Positions 5,269-12,998 of a stretch of 15,383 nt of DNA are shown in pieces. A program made the translations under genes and the position numbers. The first letter of the stretch is position 1; the number at the start of each line of letters is the position of its first letter. Source of the DNA: an uncultured Lachnospiraceae bacterium. Its GTDB lineage: Bacteria; Bacillota; Clostridia; Lachnospirales; Lachnospiraceae. Below the pieces are notes generated by a model. That model was not told where the DNA came from, searched no databases, and saw only the letters and a program-made list of their open reading frames with translations. The stretch covers positions 1-15,383 of the forward strand of contig UQWA01000046.1 of the NCBI GenBank assembly GCA_900544685.1. Direction: 5' to 3'.

Positions 5269-6342
5269 ATGTTGAGAGTGGGCATGCTTACCAGTGGCGG
5301 TGACTGTCAGGCACTGAATGCAACCATGCGAGGAGTGGTAAAGGCATTATCGTCCAATGTACAGGATTTGGAAGTATATGGATTTATAAACGGATATAAG
5401 GGACTGATCTATGGAGATTACAGACTGCTGACAGCAAAGGATTTTTCTGGTATCCTGACCAAGGGCGGCACGATTATCGGATCATCCAGACAGCCATTTA
5501 AGCTGATGCGTGTACCAGATGAGAACGGACTGGACAAGGTAGAGGCCATGAAGCAGAATTACTACAAACTGCGTCTGGACTGTCTGGTGATTCTCGGTGG
5601 TAACGGTACACAAAAGACAGCAAATCTGCTTCGTGAAGAAGGACTGAATATCATTCACCTCCCGAAGACTATTGACAACGATATATATGGAACGGATATG
5701 ACCTTTGGATTTTACAGTGCGGTGAATATTGCTACAGAGGCAATTGACTGTATTCACACCACGGCATCTTCCCATAACCGTGTGTTCATTGTTGAAATTA
5801 TGGGGCACAAGGTTGGACAGCTTTGTCTGTATGCCGGTATTGCAGGTGGTGCAGATATCATTCTGATTCCTGAGATCCCGTATGATATTGATAAGGTGAT
5901 TGAAGCAATCGACAAGCGTACCCAGCAAGGCAAGGGCTTTACCGTGCTTGCCGTAGCAGAAGGAGCCATTTCCAAGGAAGTGGCGGCTATGAGCAAAAAA
6001 GAACAGAAAAAATATATGGAGAACAAGAAGCATCCTTCTGTTTCCTATGAGCTGGCAGCAGCCATTCAGGAAAAGAGCGGAACAGAAGTGCGCGTGACGG
6101 TGCCGGGACATACACAGCGAGGCGGAAGTCCATGTCCGTATGACCGTGTGCTTTCTACCAGACTGGGAGCGGCAGGTGCTGATGCGATCCTTCATAACGA
6201 ATACGGATACATGATCGGTATTGTGAACGGCAAAGTCAAGAAGGTACCACTGGAAGATGTGGCAGGAAAGTTAAAGTCCGTATCACCAGATGATCAGATT
6301 ATCAAAGAAGCAAAACTGATCGGTATCAGTTTTGGTGATTAA
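5269..6342 (+). CDS. pfkA: 6-phosphofructokinase (PFK-A family, group III-like)
   Basis: 357 residues; AGAAGG lies 8 nt before the ATG. It phosphorylates fructose 6-phosphate to the 1,6-bisphosphate. Visible motifs are LTSGGDCQALNA at the N-terminus (nucleotide site), GGTIIGSSR (66-74), GGNGT (110-114), PKTIDND with catalytic Asp136 (132-138), MGHKVGQLCLYAGIAGGADI (about 180-200) and a C-terminal PGHTQRGGSP. The second position after the GG pair is Gly rather than the Asp of PPi enzymes, while Lys precedes TIDND; this Gly/Lys pairing is known from ATP-using group III enzymes. The Asp normally in GGDG is Asn112, which is unusual. Phosphoryl donor is therefore probably ATP but not certain, and the symbol is by family only. 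Monocistronic by its flanks. Confidence 0.9.
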   Translation: MLRVGMLTSGGDCQALNATMRGVVKALSSNVQDLEVYGFINGYKGLIYGDYRLLTAKDFSGILTKGGTIIGSSRQPFKLMRVPDENGLDKVEAMKQNYYKLRLDCLVILGGNGTQKTANLLREEGLNIIHLPKTIDNDIYGTDMTFGFYSAVNIATEAIDCIHTTASSHNRVFIVEIMGHKVGQLCLYAGIAGGADIILIPEIPYDIDKVIEAIDKRTQQGKGFTVLAVAEGAISKEVAAMSKKEQKKYMENKKHPSVSYELAAAIQEKSGTEVRVTVPGHTQRGGSPCPYDRVLSTRLGAAGADAILHNEYGYMIGIVNGKVKKVPLEDVAGKLKSVSPDDQIIKEAKLIGISFGD

Positions 6343-6355
6343 GAGCAAATATAAG

Positions 6356-6397
6356 AAGAAGCGGCAGAGCCTGGAGACAGATTCGGCCGCATCTTTT
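6356..6397 (+). terminator. Possible weak terminator in the pfkA-dnaX gap
   Basis: AAGAAGCGGC (6356-6365) pairs with GCCGCATCTT (6386-6395) except for one A-A mismatch, around a 20-nt loop, then TT. The large loop and short T-run make it weak. Nothing else clear lies in the 122-bp gap, and no convincing dnaX promoter is seen there. Confidence 0.35.
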
Positions 6398-6464
6398 ACG
6401 CGGGCAGCGATCGAAATGGAACGCAGATGCCGCGATAACATGAAAACGGACAGGAGATTGGAAA

Positions 6465-8129
6465 ATGGGATATACAGCTCTGTATCGAAAGTTCCGGCCG
6501 GATACATTTGCGGATGTAAAGGGGCAGGATGCCATTGTACAGACATTAAAAAATCAGATTAACGCAGACAGAATCGGTCATGCCTATCTGTTCTGCGGAA
6601 CCAGGGGAACCGGTAAGACAACGGTGGCGAAGATTCTGGCCAAAGCGGTGAACTGTGAACATCCTGTAGACGGCAATCCCTGTAACGAATGTGCGACCTG
6701 CAGGGCAATTGCTGCGGGAAGTTCCATGAATGTGATCGAGATTGATGCGGCATCTAATAATGGTGTGGACAACATTCGTGAGATCCGGGAGGAGACTACC
6801 TATTCTCCGACGGAAGGAAAATACAAAGTATATATCATCGATGAGGTGCATATGCTTTCCATCGGTGCATTTAATGCATTGCTGAAAACACTGGAAGAGC
6901 CGCCATCTTATGTTATTTTCATTCTGGCTACCACAGAAGCGCATAAGATACCGATCACGATTCTATCCAGATGTCAGCGGTATGATTTTAAGAGAATCTC
7001 GATTCTCACCATTGCAGACCGGCTGACTCAGTTAATGAAAGAAGAACAGGTAGATGTAGAGGAAAAAGCCATTCGTTATATTGCCAGAAAAGCGGACGGA
7101 TCCATGCGAGATGCCCTGAGCCTGATGGATCAGTGTATTGCTTTTTATCTTGGTAAGAAGCTGACCTATGATAACGTTCTGGATGTGCTGGGTGCGGTAG
7201 ACACAGAGATCTTCAGCAGAATGCTCCGGCTGATCCTGAAAAATGATGTGGCAGAGCTCCTGAAGATGCTGGAAGAATTAGTGATGCAGGGACGGGAATT
7301 GGGACAGTTTGTGACTGATTTCACCTGGTATATGCGTAATCTTCTGCTTTTGAAAGCATCGGATGATCTGGAAGATGTGCTGGATGTGTCATCAGATAAC
7401 TTAAAGCTCTTGCAGGAAGAAGCAGGCATGGTCAGGGAAGATACCCTGATTCGTTATATCCGGATATTTTCTGAATTGTCCGGGCAGATCAAGTATGAAT
7501 CGTCTAAACGGATTGCACTGGAAGTAGCACTGATCAAGCTGTGCCGACCGGAGATGGAGCGGGATGAGACATCCCTTCTGGACCGGATACGGCGTCTGGA
7601 GCAGATGATTCAGGACGGGAACGTGGTGGTAAAAGCAGATAATTCTGGTTATGGCACCGTTCCCGGAAGTGAGAAACAGAACTTTTCATCCGGAAAAGCT
7701 CCGGAGATGTCATCTGGCAGTGATATAGATCAGACAGATCCGGGAACAGGAACAATGGGGGCAGCGACAGAAAGCGCAGCACCGGAAGACCTGCAGCAGG
7801 TAGTCAGTAAGTGGCGGAATATTGTAAATGCCACCAGCGGACGTTTGAAAAGTGTTCTGATTAGCGCTAAAGTGCAGTATAATGCCTCTGGAGAAGATAT
7901 GCGGTTATATGTAGTGTTCCAGGATTTCCTGGGCGAACGCTATGTGAATGATCCTGCGACTAAGGAACTGCTGGAGAGAGTGATTGCTGACCAGATCGGC
8001 AAAAAAGTAGAAGTGAAAATGATGCTGCAGCAGGATGCGCAGGTATCCCAGGTGAGACTTGTGAATGTCTCGATAGAAGAGAAGATCCGGCAGCAGGTAC
8101 ATTTTGACAATATAGAGATTGAAGATTAG
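6465..8129 (+). CDS. dnaX: DNA polymerase III subunit gamma/tau
   Basis: 554 residues. This is the ATPase core of the clamp loader that places the beta clamp on DNA. YRKFRPDTFADVKGQ is the classical N-terminus; Walker A is GTRGTGKT at 45-52; a zinc module uses Cys64, Cys73, Cys76 and Cys79; Walker B is IIDEVHML near 123-130; the sensor/SRC motif is ILSRCQRYDF near 166. A collar domain follows, then a low-complexity Ser/Gly/Thr linker (about 395-440) and a C-terminal domain IV/V-like region. GGAG precedes the ATG. It is followed by ebfC at 12 nt and recR with a 1-nt overlap, the standard Firmicutes order. Confidence 0.97.
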   Translation: MGYTALYRKFRPDTFADVKGQDAIVQTLKNQINADRIGHAYLFCGTRGTGKTTVAKILAKAVNCEHPVDGNPCNECATCRAIAAGSSMNVIEIDAASNNGVDNIREIREETTYSPTEGKYKVYIIDEVHMLSIGAFNALLKTLEEPPSYVIFILATTEAHKIPITILSRCQRYDFKRISILTIADRLTQLMKEEQVDVEEKAIRYIARKADGSMRDALSLMDQCIAFYLGKKLTYDNVLDVLGAVDTEIFSRMLRLILKNDVAELLKMLEELVMQGRELGQFVTDFTWYMRNLLLLKASDDLEDVLDVSSDNLKLLQEEAGMVREDTLIRYIRIFSELSGQIKYESSKRIALEVALIKLCRPEMERDETSLLDRIRRLEQMIQDGNVVVKADNSGYGTVPGSEKQNFSSGKAPEMSSGSDIDQTDPGTGTMGAATESAAPEDLQQVVSKWRNIVNATSGRLKSVLISAKVQYNASGEDMRLYVVFQDFLGERYVNDPATKELLERVIADQIGKKVEVKMMLQQDAQVSQVRLVNVSIEEKIRQQVHFDNIEIED

Positions 8130-8141
8130 GAGGAAAAGAAT

Positions 8142-8486
8142 ATGGCAAAAAGAGGAGGATTCCCTGGAGGAATGCCGGGAAACATGAATAACCTGATGAA
8201 GCAGGCACAGAGAATGCAGAAGCAGATGGAAGAGAATCAGAAACAGCTTGAGGAAAAAGAATTTACTGCAGCAGCAGGCGGCGGTGCTGTAGAAGTAACA
8301 GTCAGCGGTAAAAGAGAAGTGACTAAAGTAACACTGAAAGAAGAAGTGGTAGATCCGGATGATATCGAGATGCTGGAAGACCTGATTGTGGCAGCAACGA
8401 ATGAAGCACTTCGTAAAGTTGAAGAAGAGTCCAGCGCCGTGATGTCCAAACTTACCGGCGGACTTGGTGGAGGATTCCCATTCTAA
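8142..8486 (+). CDS. ebfC: YbaB/EbfC-family nucleoid-associated protein
   Basis: 114 residues. The family forms small dimeric DNA-binding proteins associated with the nucleoid. The N-terminus is Gly/Met-rich (GGFPGGMPGNMNNLMKQ), followed by a charged coiled-coil helix (about 17-40), the conserved GGGAVEVTVSGKREV beta region, and VDPDDIEMLEDLIVAATNEA, the most conserved helix. TAGGAGG is the ribosome binding site. It lies between dnaX and recR, the usual location, and is almost surely cotranscribed with both. Confidence 0.95.
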   Translation: MAKRGGFPGGMPGNMNNLMKQAQRMQKQMEENQKQLEEKEFTAAAGGGAVEVTVSGKREVTKVTLKEEVVDPDDIEMLEDLIVAATNEALRKVEEESSAVMSKLTGGLGGGFPF

Positions 8487-9082
8487 TGGATTACTATAGC
8501 AGTCAAATCAGCAGACTGATTGAAGAATTTTCCAAGCTGCCAGGCATCGGACCGAAGTCCGCACAGAGACTGGCATTTCATATTATCAACCGTCCGATTG
8601 AGGAAGTAAAAAGCTTGTCAGATGCCATTATGGAAGCCAAAGAACATGTGAGATACTGCAAGCAGTGTTATACACTGACAGACAGTGAATTGTGTCCGAT
8701 CTGCAGCAATCCTGAGAGAGATGCGTCTACCATTATGGTAGTGGAAAATACCAGAGATCTGGCGGCTTATGAGAAAACAGGAAAATACGATGGGGTTTAT
8801 CATGTACTGCATGGAGCAATATCTCCGATGCTTGGGATCGGACCAAATGATATCAGGTTAAAAGAACTGATCCAACGTCTGCAGGGAGATGTCAAAGAAG
8901 TGATTATTGCAACAAATTCCAGCCTGGAAGGAGAAACTACGGCTATGTATATCAGCAAATTGATTAAGCCGACCGGTATTAAAGTCAGCAGAATTGCCAG
9001 TGGTGTACCGGTGGGCGGTGATCTGGAATACATTGATCAGGTTACACTTCTGCGTGCACTGGAAGGCAGAGTGGAATTGTAA
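8486..9082 (+). CDS. recR: Recombination mediator RecR
   Basis: 198 residues, full length. RecR forms a ring clamp that with RecO and RecF helps load RecA at gaps. The helix-hairpin-helix is KLPGIGPKSAQRLAFH (17-32); the zinc finger uses Cys58, Cys61, Cys70 and Cys73; the Toprim domain begins IMVVENTRDL and continues through HVLHGAISPMLGIGP, and ATNSSLEGE takes the place of the more usual NPTVEGE. The ATG overlaps the ebfC stop codon by one base (TAATG), so translation is likely coupled; the nearest purine-rich site, GGTGGAGG, is farther upstream than usual. Confidence 0.96.
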   Translation: MDYYSSQISRLIEEFSKLPGIGPKSAQRLAFHIINRPIEEVKSLSDAIMEAKEHVRYCKQCYTLTDSELCPICSNPERDASTIMVVENTRDLAAYEKTGKYDGVYHVLHGAISPMLGIGPNDIRLKELIQRLQGDVKEVIIATNSSLEGETTAMYISKLIKPTGIKVSRIASGVPVGGDLEYIDQVTLLRALEGRVEL

Positions 9083-9128
9083 ACGGATGGGATATGCAGA
9101 AATGTTTTTTTCTTAGGACAATCATATC

Positions 9129-9158
9129 TTGAGGTAATGCATAAAAGTGTGATATACT
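9129..9158 (+). promoter_or_regulatory. Promoter of the transketolase gene pair
   Basis: TTGAGG (9129-9134), an 18-nt spacer, and TATACT (9153-9158), about 32 nt before the translation start. No convincing terminator for recR is visible; a T7 run near 9105 lacks a good hairpin. Confidence 0.65.
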
Positions 9159-9189
9159 AGAAAGCAAATAAAGAAAAATGGAGGGCATC

Positions 9190-10029
9190 ATGAACAAATT
9201 AGAGTTACAAAAAACTGCTAATGAGATCCGTAAAGGCATCGTTACAGCAGTTCACAGTGCAAAAGCAGGTCATCCGGGCGGATCCCTGTCTGCAACAGAA
9301 ATATTTACATATTTATATTTCGAAGAGATGAATGTGGATCCGAAAGACCCAAAGAAGGCTGACAGAGACAGATTCGTATTATCTAAGGGACATACAGCAC
9401 CGGGTCTGTATTCTGCTCTGGCACAGAAGGGATACTTCCCAGTAGAAGATTTGAAGACCTTACGTAAGATTGGTTCTCATCTTCAGGGACATCCATGTAT
9501 GCAGCATACTCCTGGAATTGATATGTCCAGCGGATCACTGGGACAGGGTATCTCAGCAGCAGTTGGTATGGCATTATCTGCAAAGATCAGTGGTGACAGC
9601 TACAGAACCTATACACTCCTTGGCGATGGAGAGATCCAGGAAGGACAGGTATGGGAAGCAGCTATGTTCGCAGGTGCCAAGAAACTGGATAACCTGGTTG
9701 TAATCGTGGACAATAACGGTTTACAGATCGACGGACCGGTTGCAGAGGTGAATACACCATATCCGATCGATAAGAAGTTCGAAGCATTTAATTTCCATGT
9801 AATCAATGTAGAAGACGGAAATGACTTTGATCAGCTGAAAGCTGCGTTCGATGAAGCGAAAGCGACAAAAGGTATGCCAACAGCTATTATTGCCAAGACA
9901 GTAAAGGGTAAAGGCGTTTCTTATATGGAAGGTCAGGTGGGCTGGCATGGAAAAGCACCAAATGACGAAGAATACGCAATTGCTATGGCAGAATTAGAGA
10001 AAGCAGGTGAAGCATTATGTCAGAAGTAA
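9190..10029 (+). CDS. Transketolase, N-terminal (TPP pyrophosphate-binding) subunit
   Basis: 279 residues from the ATG at 9190, which has GGAGGG 6 nt upstream; an in-frame ATG at 9178 overlaps that site and is less likely. Transketolase moves two-carbon units between sugar phosphates in the pentose phosphate pathway. GHPGGS (27-32), SKGHTAP (65-71) and the TPP/Mg motif GDGEIQEGQVWEA (from 145) through VDNNGLQIDG are visible. Protein ends after the PP domain, because the pyrimidine-binding half is encoded by the next gene. Split transketolases of this type are common in Clostridia and archaea. Confidence 0.95.
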   Translation: MNKLELQKTANEIRKGIVTAVHSAKAGHPGGSLSATEIFTYLYFEEMNVDPKDPKKADRDRFVLSKGHTAPGLYSALAQKGYFPVEDLKTLRKIGSHLQGHPCMQHTPGIDMSSGSLGQGISAAVGMALSAKISGDSYRTYTLLGDGEIQEGQVWEAAMFAGAKKLDNLVVIVDNNGLQIDGPVAEVNTPYPIDKKFEAFNFHVINVEDGNDFDQLKAAFDEAKATKGMPTAIIAKTVKGKGVSYMEGQVGWHGKAPNDEEYAIAMAELEKAGEALCQK

Positions 10030-10955
10030 AGAAGATCGCAACCAGAGAAAGTTACGGTAACGCTCTCGTAGAAATTGGAAAAGAGAACCCGAATGTAGTA
10101 GTACTGGATGCAGACCTTGCAGCAGCTACCAAGACAGGTGTATTCAAAAAAGCATTCCCGGAACGTCATTTTGACTGTGGTATTGCAGAATGTAACATGA
10201 CCGGTATCGCAGCAGGTATTGCTACCACCGGCAAGATCCCGTTCATCAGCTCTTTTGCCATGTTTGCGGCAGGACGTAACTTTGAACAGATTCGTAACTC
10301 TATCGGATATCCACATCTGAATGTAAAGATCGGTGCCACACATGCAGGTATTTCAGTAGGTGAAGACGGTGCTACCCACCAGTGTAACGAAGATATTGCG
10401 CTGATGAGAACCATCCCAGGCATGACAGTAATCTGCCCATCAGACGATGTAGAAGCAAAAGCAGCCGTAAAAGCAGCAGTAGAATACGAAGGACCTGTTT
10501 ATTTGCGTTTTGGACGTCTTGCAGTGCCTGTAATCAACGACAGACCAGACTATAAATTCGAGATCGGCAAGGGCGTTACCTTAAAAGAAGGCAAAGATCT
10601 TACCATCATCGCAACAGGACTTCCTGTAGCAGAATGTCTGGCAGCAGCAGAGATGCTGGCAAAAGACGGTGTAGATGCTGAAGTGATCAATATCCACACA
10701 ATCAAACCACTGGATGAAGATCTGGTTGTAGCATCAGCGAAGAAGACAGGAAAAGTCGTAACCGTAGAAGAACATTCCGTCATCGGCGGACTTGGCGGAG
10801 CAGTAGCAGAATGTCTCTGTGAAAAAGCACCAACACAGATGCTGAGAATCGGTATCAATGATGTATTTGGAGAATCAGGTCCTGCAAAAGATCTGCTTCA
10901 CAAATATGGTCTGGATGCAGAAGGTATCTACAACAAAATCAAATCTTTTCTTTAA
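10017..10955 (+). CDS. Transketolase, C-terminal (pyrimidine-binding) subunit
   Basis: 312 residues. It overlaps the N-terminal half by 13 nt in another frame, with AGGTG upstream, so translation is probably coupled for equal amounts. The Pyr domain carries the catalytic glutamate Glu58 in GIAECNMTGIAAG, then SSFAMFAAGRNFEQIRNS and THAGISVGEDGATHQCNED, which are transketolase signatures. The C-terminal domain contains VINIHTIKPLDED and EEHSVIGGLGGAVAE. Partner of the preceding gene; together they cover one full transketolase. Confidence 0.95.
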   Translation: MSEVKKIATRESYGNALVEIGKENPNVVVLDADLAAATKTGVFKKAFPERHFDCGIAECNMTGIAAGIATTGKIPFISSFAMFAAGRNFEQIRNSIGYPHLNVKIGATHAGISVGEDGATHQCNEDIALMRTIPGMTVICPSDDVEAKAAVKAAVEYEGPVYLRFGRLAVPVINDRPDYKFEIGKGVTLKEGKDLTIIATGLPVAECLAAAEMLAKDGVDAEVINIHTIKPLDEDLVVASAKKTGKVVTVEEHSVIGGLGGAVAECLCEKAPTQMLRIGINDVFGESGPAKDLLHKYGLDAEGIYNKIKSFL

Positions 10956-10966
10956 GAAGAATGTAC

Positions 10967-10994
10967 AGTGCGCGGAGTGATCCGCGCACTTTTT
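10967..10994 (+). terminator. Strong intrinsic terminator after transketolase
   Basis: AGTGCGCGGA (10967-10976) pairs perfectly with TCCGCGCACT (10981-10990) around loop GTGA, followed by TTTT. It also lies just past the end of the convergent yyaC gene, but on that strand no T-run follows. Confidence 0.95.
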
Positions 10995-11000
10995 AGTCTG

Positions 11001-11561
11001 TCATGATACCTGGCAGCAGGCCAGAAGGATTCCTTTGGCAATGCACTGCGCCATATTCATGACGGTAGAAGGACGGGTGGACTGAAGAATCATATGTGCA
11101 TATTCTCCGGAGATATTGATAATACCTGTGATAGAGATATCACCTACTGTCCCCAGGAATTTATTTACACCGGCTCCGGGAGAAAGCGCTCCAGGAGCTA
11201 TTGTTATATAATGAAGATGTTTTTTGGTTCCGAGAGAAGCGTCAATAGCGATCACTGGACTATTGGGGTGATGGCTGGAAATCTCAGCCATAGTGTCGGA
11301 CAGATTTACTGCATGGACCGGACGTGACAGTGTTCCATAGACTGTATGAGGAAAATCAGGAGAACAGCGCAGAACACTGCCCACCATAGGTCCAAGACTG
11401 TCTCCGGTTACCAGGTCTGTTCCGATACAGACAAATACTGGCGAAGAAGTATTTGGGCAACAGGCATTCATAAGATACGTAAGCTGTCTTGACAGAAGAT
11501 AAGGAGCAAGATCAGAGTGCCCATTAATATAATGTGTTTTAGAGGATCGGGATATACTCAT
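11001..11561 (-). CDS. yyaC: Sporulation protein YyaC-type (DUF1256, predicted spore protease)
   Basis: 186 residues from the ATG at 11561, which has AGAAAGGA 6 nt upstream; the frame is open to a GTG at 11582 without a ribosome binding site. The family is related to germination/maturation proteases acting in the spore. Conserved stretches are FVCIGTDLVTGDSLGPMVG, VIAIDASLG and PGAGVNKFLGTVGDISITG. Its presence says the organism belongs to a spore-forming lineage. It is convergent with transketolase and divergent from the LysM protein gene; promoter of a sporulation sigma factor is expected but I cannot assign one. Confidence 0.9.
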   Translation of the reverse strand: MSISRSSKTHYINGHSDLAPYLLSRQLTYLMNACCPNTSSPVFVCIGTDLVTGDSLGPMVGSVLRCSPDFPHTVYGTLSRPVHAVNLSDTMAEISSHHPNSPVIAIDASLGTKKHLHYITIAPGALSPGAGVNKFLGTVGDISITGIINISGEYAHMILQSTRPSTVMNMAQCIAKGILLACCQVS

Positions 11562-11765
11562 AAAAAATCCTTTCTGAATCACTGTTTTTGAAGTAAGTAT
11601 CTGCCATGTATTACTGCAGATACTATTTTTTGTACAGTCTATCCAGAAAACGGAAAAAGTATACGACAGAATTTGTCGATGAAAATCCCTTATTTTGCAA
11701 AACGTTTTGATAAAATTTGCACAGAAAAAATGCTACTCTGAATCCAAAAAGGAGTGAGCACAGAT
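11562..11765. other. Divergent intergenic region with palindrome
   Basis: About 200 bp between yyaC and the LysM protein gene. It holds CGACAGAATTTGTCG (15 bp, 5-bp perfect arms) near 11663-11677; on the minus strand TATACT directly follows this palindrome. A second motif, AAAACGTTTT, lies near 11699-11708. No full -35/-10 pair at standard spacing is convincing for either gene. TA-rich throughout. Confidence 0.4.
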
Positions 11766-12944
11766 ATGTCAGAAACAGAAAAAGAATGGAAGCTGCCCAA
11801 GAATACGAGGCAGATAGGAGAAGAAAACGGGGAAAAAAGACTCTATGTAGAAGATTATGTTGTGACATACTTAAACCGGCTGGCAGATGAGAAGGACGTG
11901 GCGAGGGCAATCCTGATTGGTACGGTAAAAGAACGGAACCTATATCCCTATATTTTTATAGATGGGGCAGTAGAAGTGGAAGATTACCACATGGATGAGA
12001 AACAAAGGGAAGAATTTGAGAAAAAAATCGAGATGGAATTTGGTATACGTAAGATTATGGGGTGGTTCTTTTCTTCGAAAGAAGGTCCGGTGATCTATAA
12101 TCAGGAGGTGTTAGATACCTATCACCAGTTTTTCGCAGAAGAAAATCAGGTACTGCTGGTATCAGACCCACTGGAAGAAGAACTGAATGCATTTTTTATG
12201 GAAGATGAGATGTTGACAGAGCAGCCTGGATATCAGATCTATTATGAAAAGAATCTGCCAATGCAAAATAGACTGATTGAGAAAAATATAGGAAAATCTC
12301 AGGAAAAAGGAACAGAAAATAAGGATGATGCAATACATCGTTTTCGGGAACTGGTAAAGCTGAAAAAAACAGAAAAAGAAACAGAAGAGGAAAAAAAGAA
12401 CGGCTGGCTGACCTACATAGCCAGCGGTTTTCTGGTTATGACCATACTTGCGCTGGGAGTGACTATTATCTACAGTTATGATCGGATGAAGCAGGTGGAG
12501 CAGAACCTTGCAATTCTGTCCAATCATGTAGATAGTCAGAAAGAATATGTGACAGATCAGCCAGAATCAGCAGAAGAAGTGGTCTCTCATATAAAAGACG
12601 TGACCGAAGAGACGGAAACAATGTCTTTAGAGGATATAACGGTGGAAGAAGAGACTTTAACGGGAACCACGTTCTGGAACCAGACAGAGCAGGAAAAAAC
12701 AGAGCCTGAAACAGAAATGGCATCGGAGAAAAATGTGGTTACAGAGAAAGAACCCCAGGATGCTCAAAATACCATAGGAGATGCATCGGCGCGGGCATCT
12801 TATACCGTGAAAGTGGGAGATACGCTGGCAGGAATCAGCCAGATGTATTATGGTACGACGGAAAAAGTGCAGGAAATCTGTAATTTGAATGGTATTACGG
12901 ATGAAGACCCGATATTGCCGGGACAGAAAATTCTTCTTCCATAA
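11766..12944 (+). CDS. Bitopic membrane protein: degenerate MPN/JAMM-like domain, TM, LysM
   Basis: 392 residues from the ATG at 11766; AGGAG lies 11 nt upstream and covers the alternative GTG at 11754. Residues about 27-145 look like an MPN (JAB/JAMM) fold: VEDYVVTYLNRL, a hydrophobic AILIGTV strand, then IMGWFFSSKEGP and TYHQFFAEENQVLLVSDP, which parallel the GWYHSHPGxGP and HRRFF...QVALVVDP stretches of JAMM proteases. The metal-binding HxH is absent (FFSS), so peptidase activity is unlikely. A Lys/Glu-rich stretch (about 195-212), one TM helix (about 214-236, positive residues before it), a Glu/Thr-rich extracellular linker and a C-terminal LysM domain (346-392, YTVKVGDTLAGI) follow. It probably links a cytoplasmic partner to peptidoglycan. 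The MPN call is inference; LysM and TM are clear. Confidence 0.85.
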   Translation: MSETEKEWKLPKNTRQIGEENGEKRLYVEDYVVTYLNRLADEKDVARAILIGTVKERNLYPYIFIDGAVEVEDYHMDEKQREEFEKKIEMEFGIRKIMGWFFSSKEGPVIYNQEVLDTYHQFFAEENQVLLVSDPLEEELNAFFMEDEMLTEQPGYQIYYEKNLPMQNRLIEKNIGKSQEKGTENKDDAIHRFRELVKLKKTEKETEEEKKNGWLTYIASGFLVMTILALGVTIIYSYDRMKQVEQNLAILSNHVDSQKEYVTDQPESAEEVVSHIKDVTEETETMSLEDITVEEETLTGTTFWNQTEQEKTEPETEMASEKNVVTEKEPQDAQNTIGDASARASYTVKVGDTLAGISQMYYGTTEKVQEICNLNGITDEDPILPGQKILLP

Positions 12945-12998
12945 TATTTTCGGGCATGTTATGATGAAGAATAATGAAATCGGAATGAGGAACAAGAG

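Noticed and set aside
5482..6195. 237-aa minus-strand ORF opposite pfkA, and similar long antisense ORFs (for example 13584-14168)
   Set aside because: They lie wholly opposite well-identified genes, have no ribosome binding sites or family features, and are rich in Cys, His and Phe as expected of shadow frames.
6343..6464. SRP RNA upstream of dnaX, as in Bacillus
   Set aside because: The conserved SRP RNA apical region around GGAAGCAGC is not present in this gap.
6332..6562. 76-aa + strand ORF bridging pfkA and dnaX
   Set aside because: It would start with TTG inside pfkA, overlaps dnaX by about 100 nt in another frame, has no ribosome binding site and no recognisable features.
7990..8010. 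Programmed -1 frameshift site in dnaX (run of six A near 8000)
   Set aside because: The phase is GGC AAA AAA GTA, not the A_AAA_AAG slip heptamer, and it lies near the C-terminus rather than at the gamma/tau border.
9100..9112. T7 run after recR as an intrinsic terminator
   Set aside because: No stable GC-rich hairpin precedes it.
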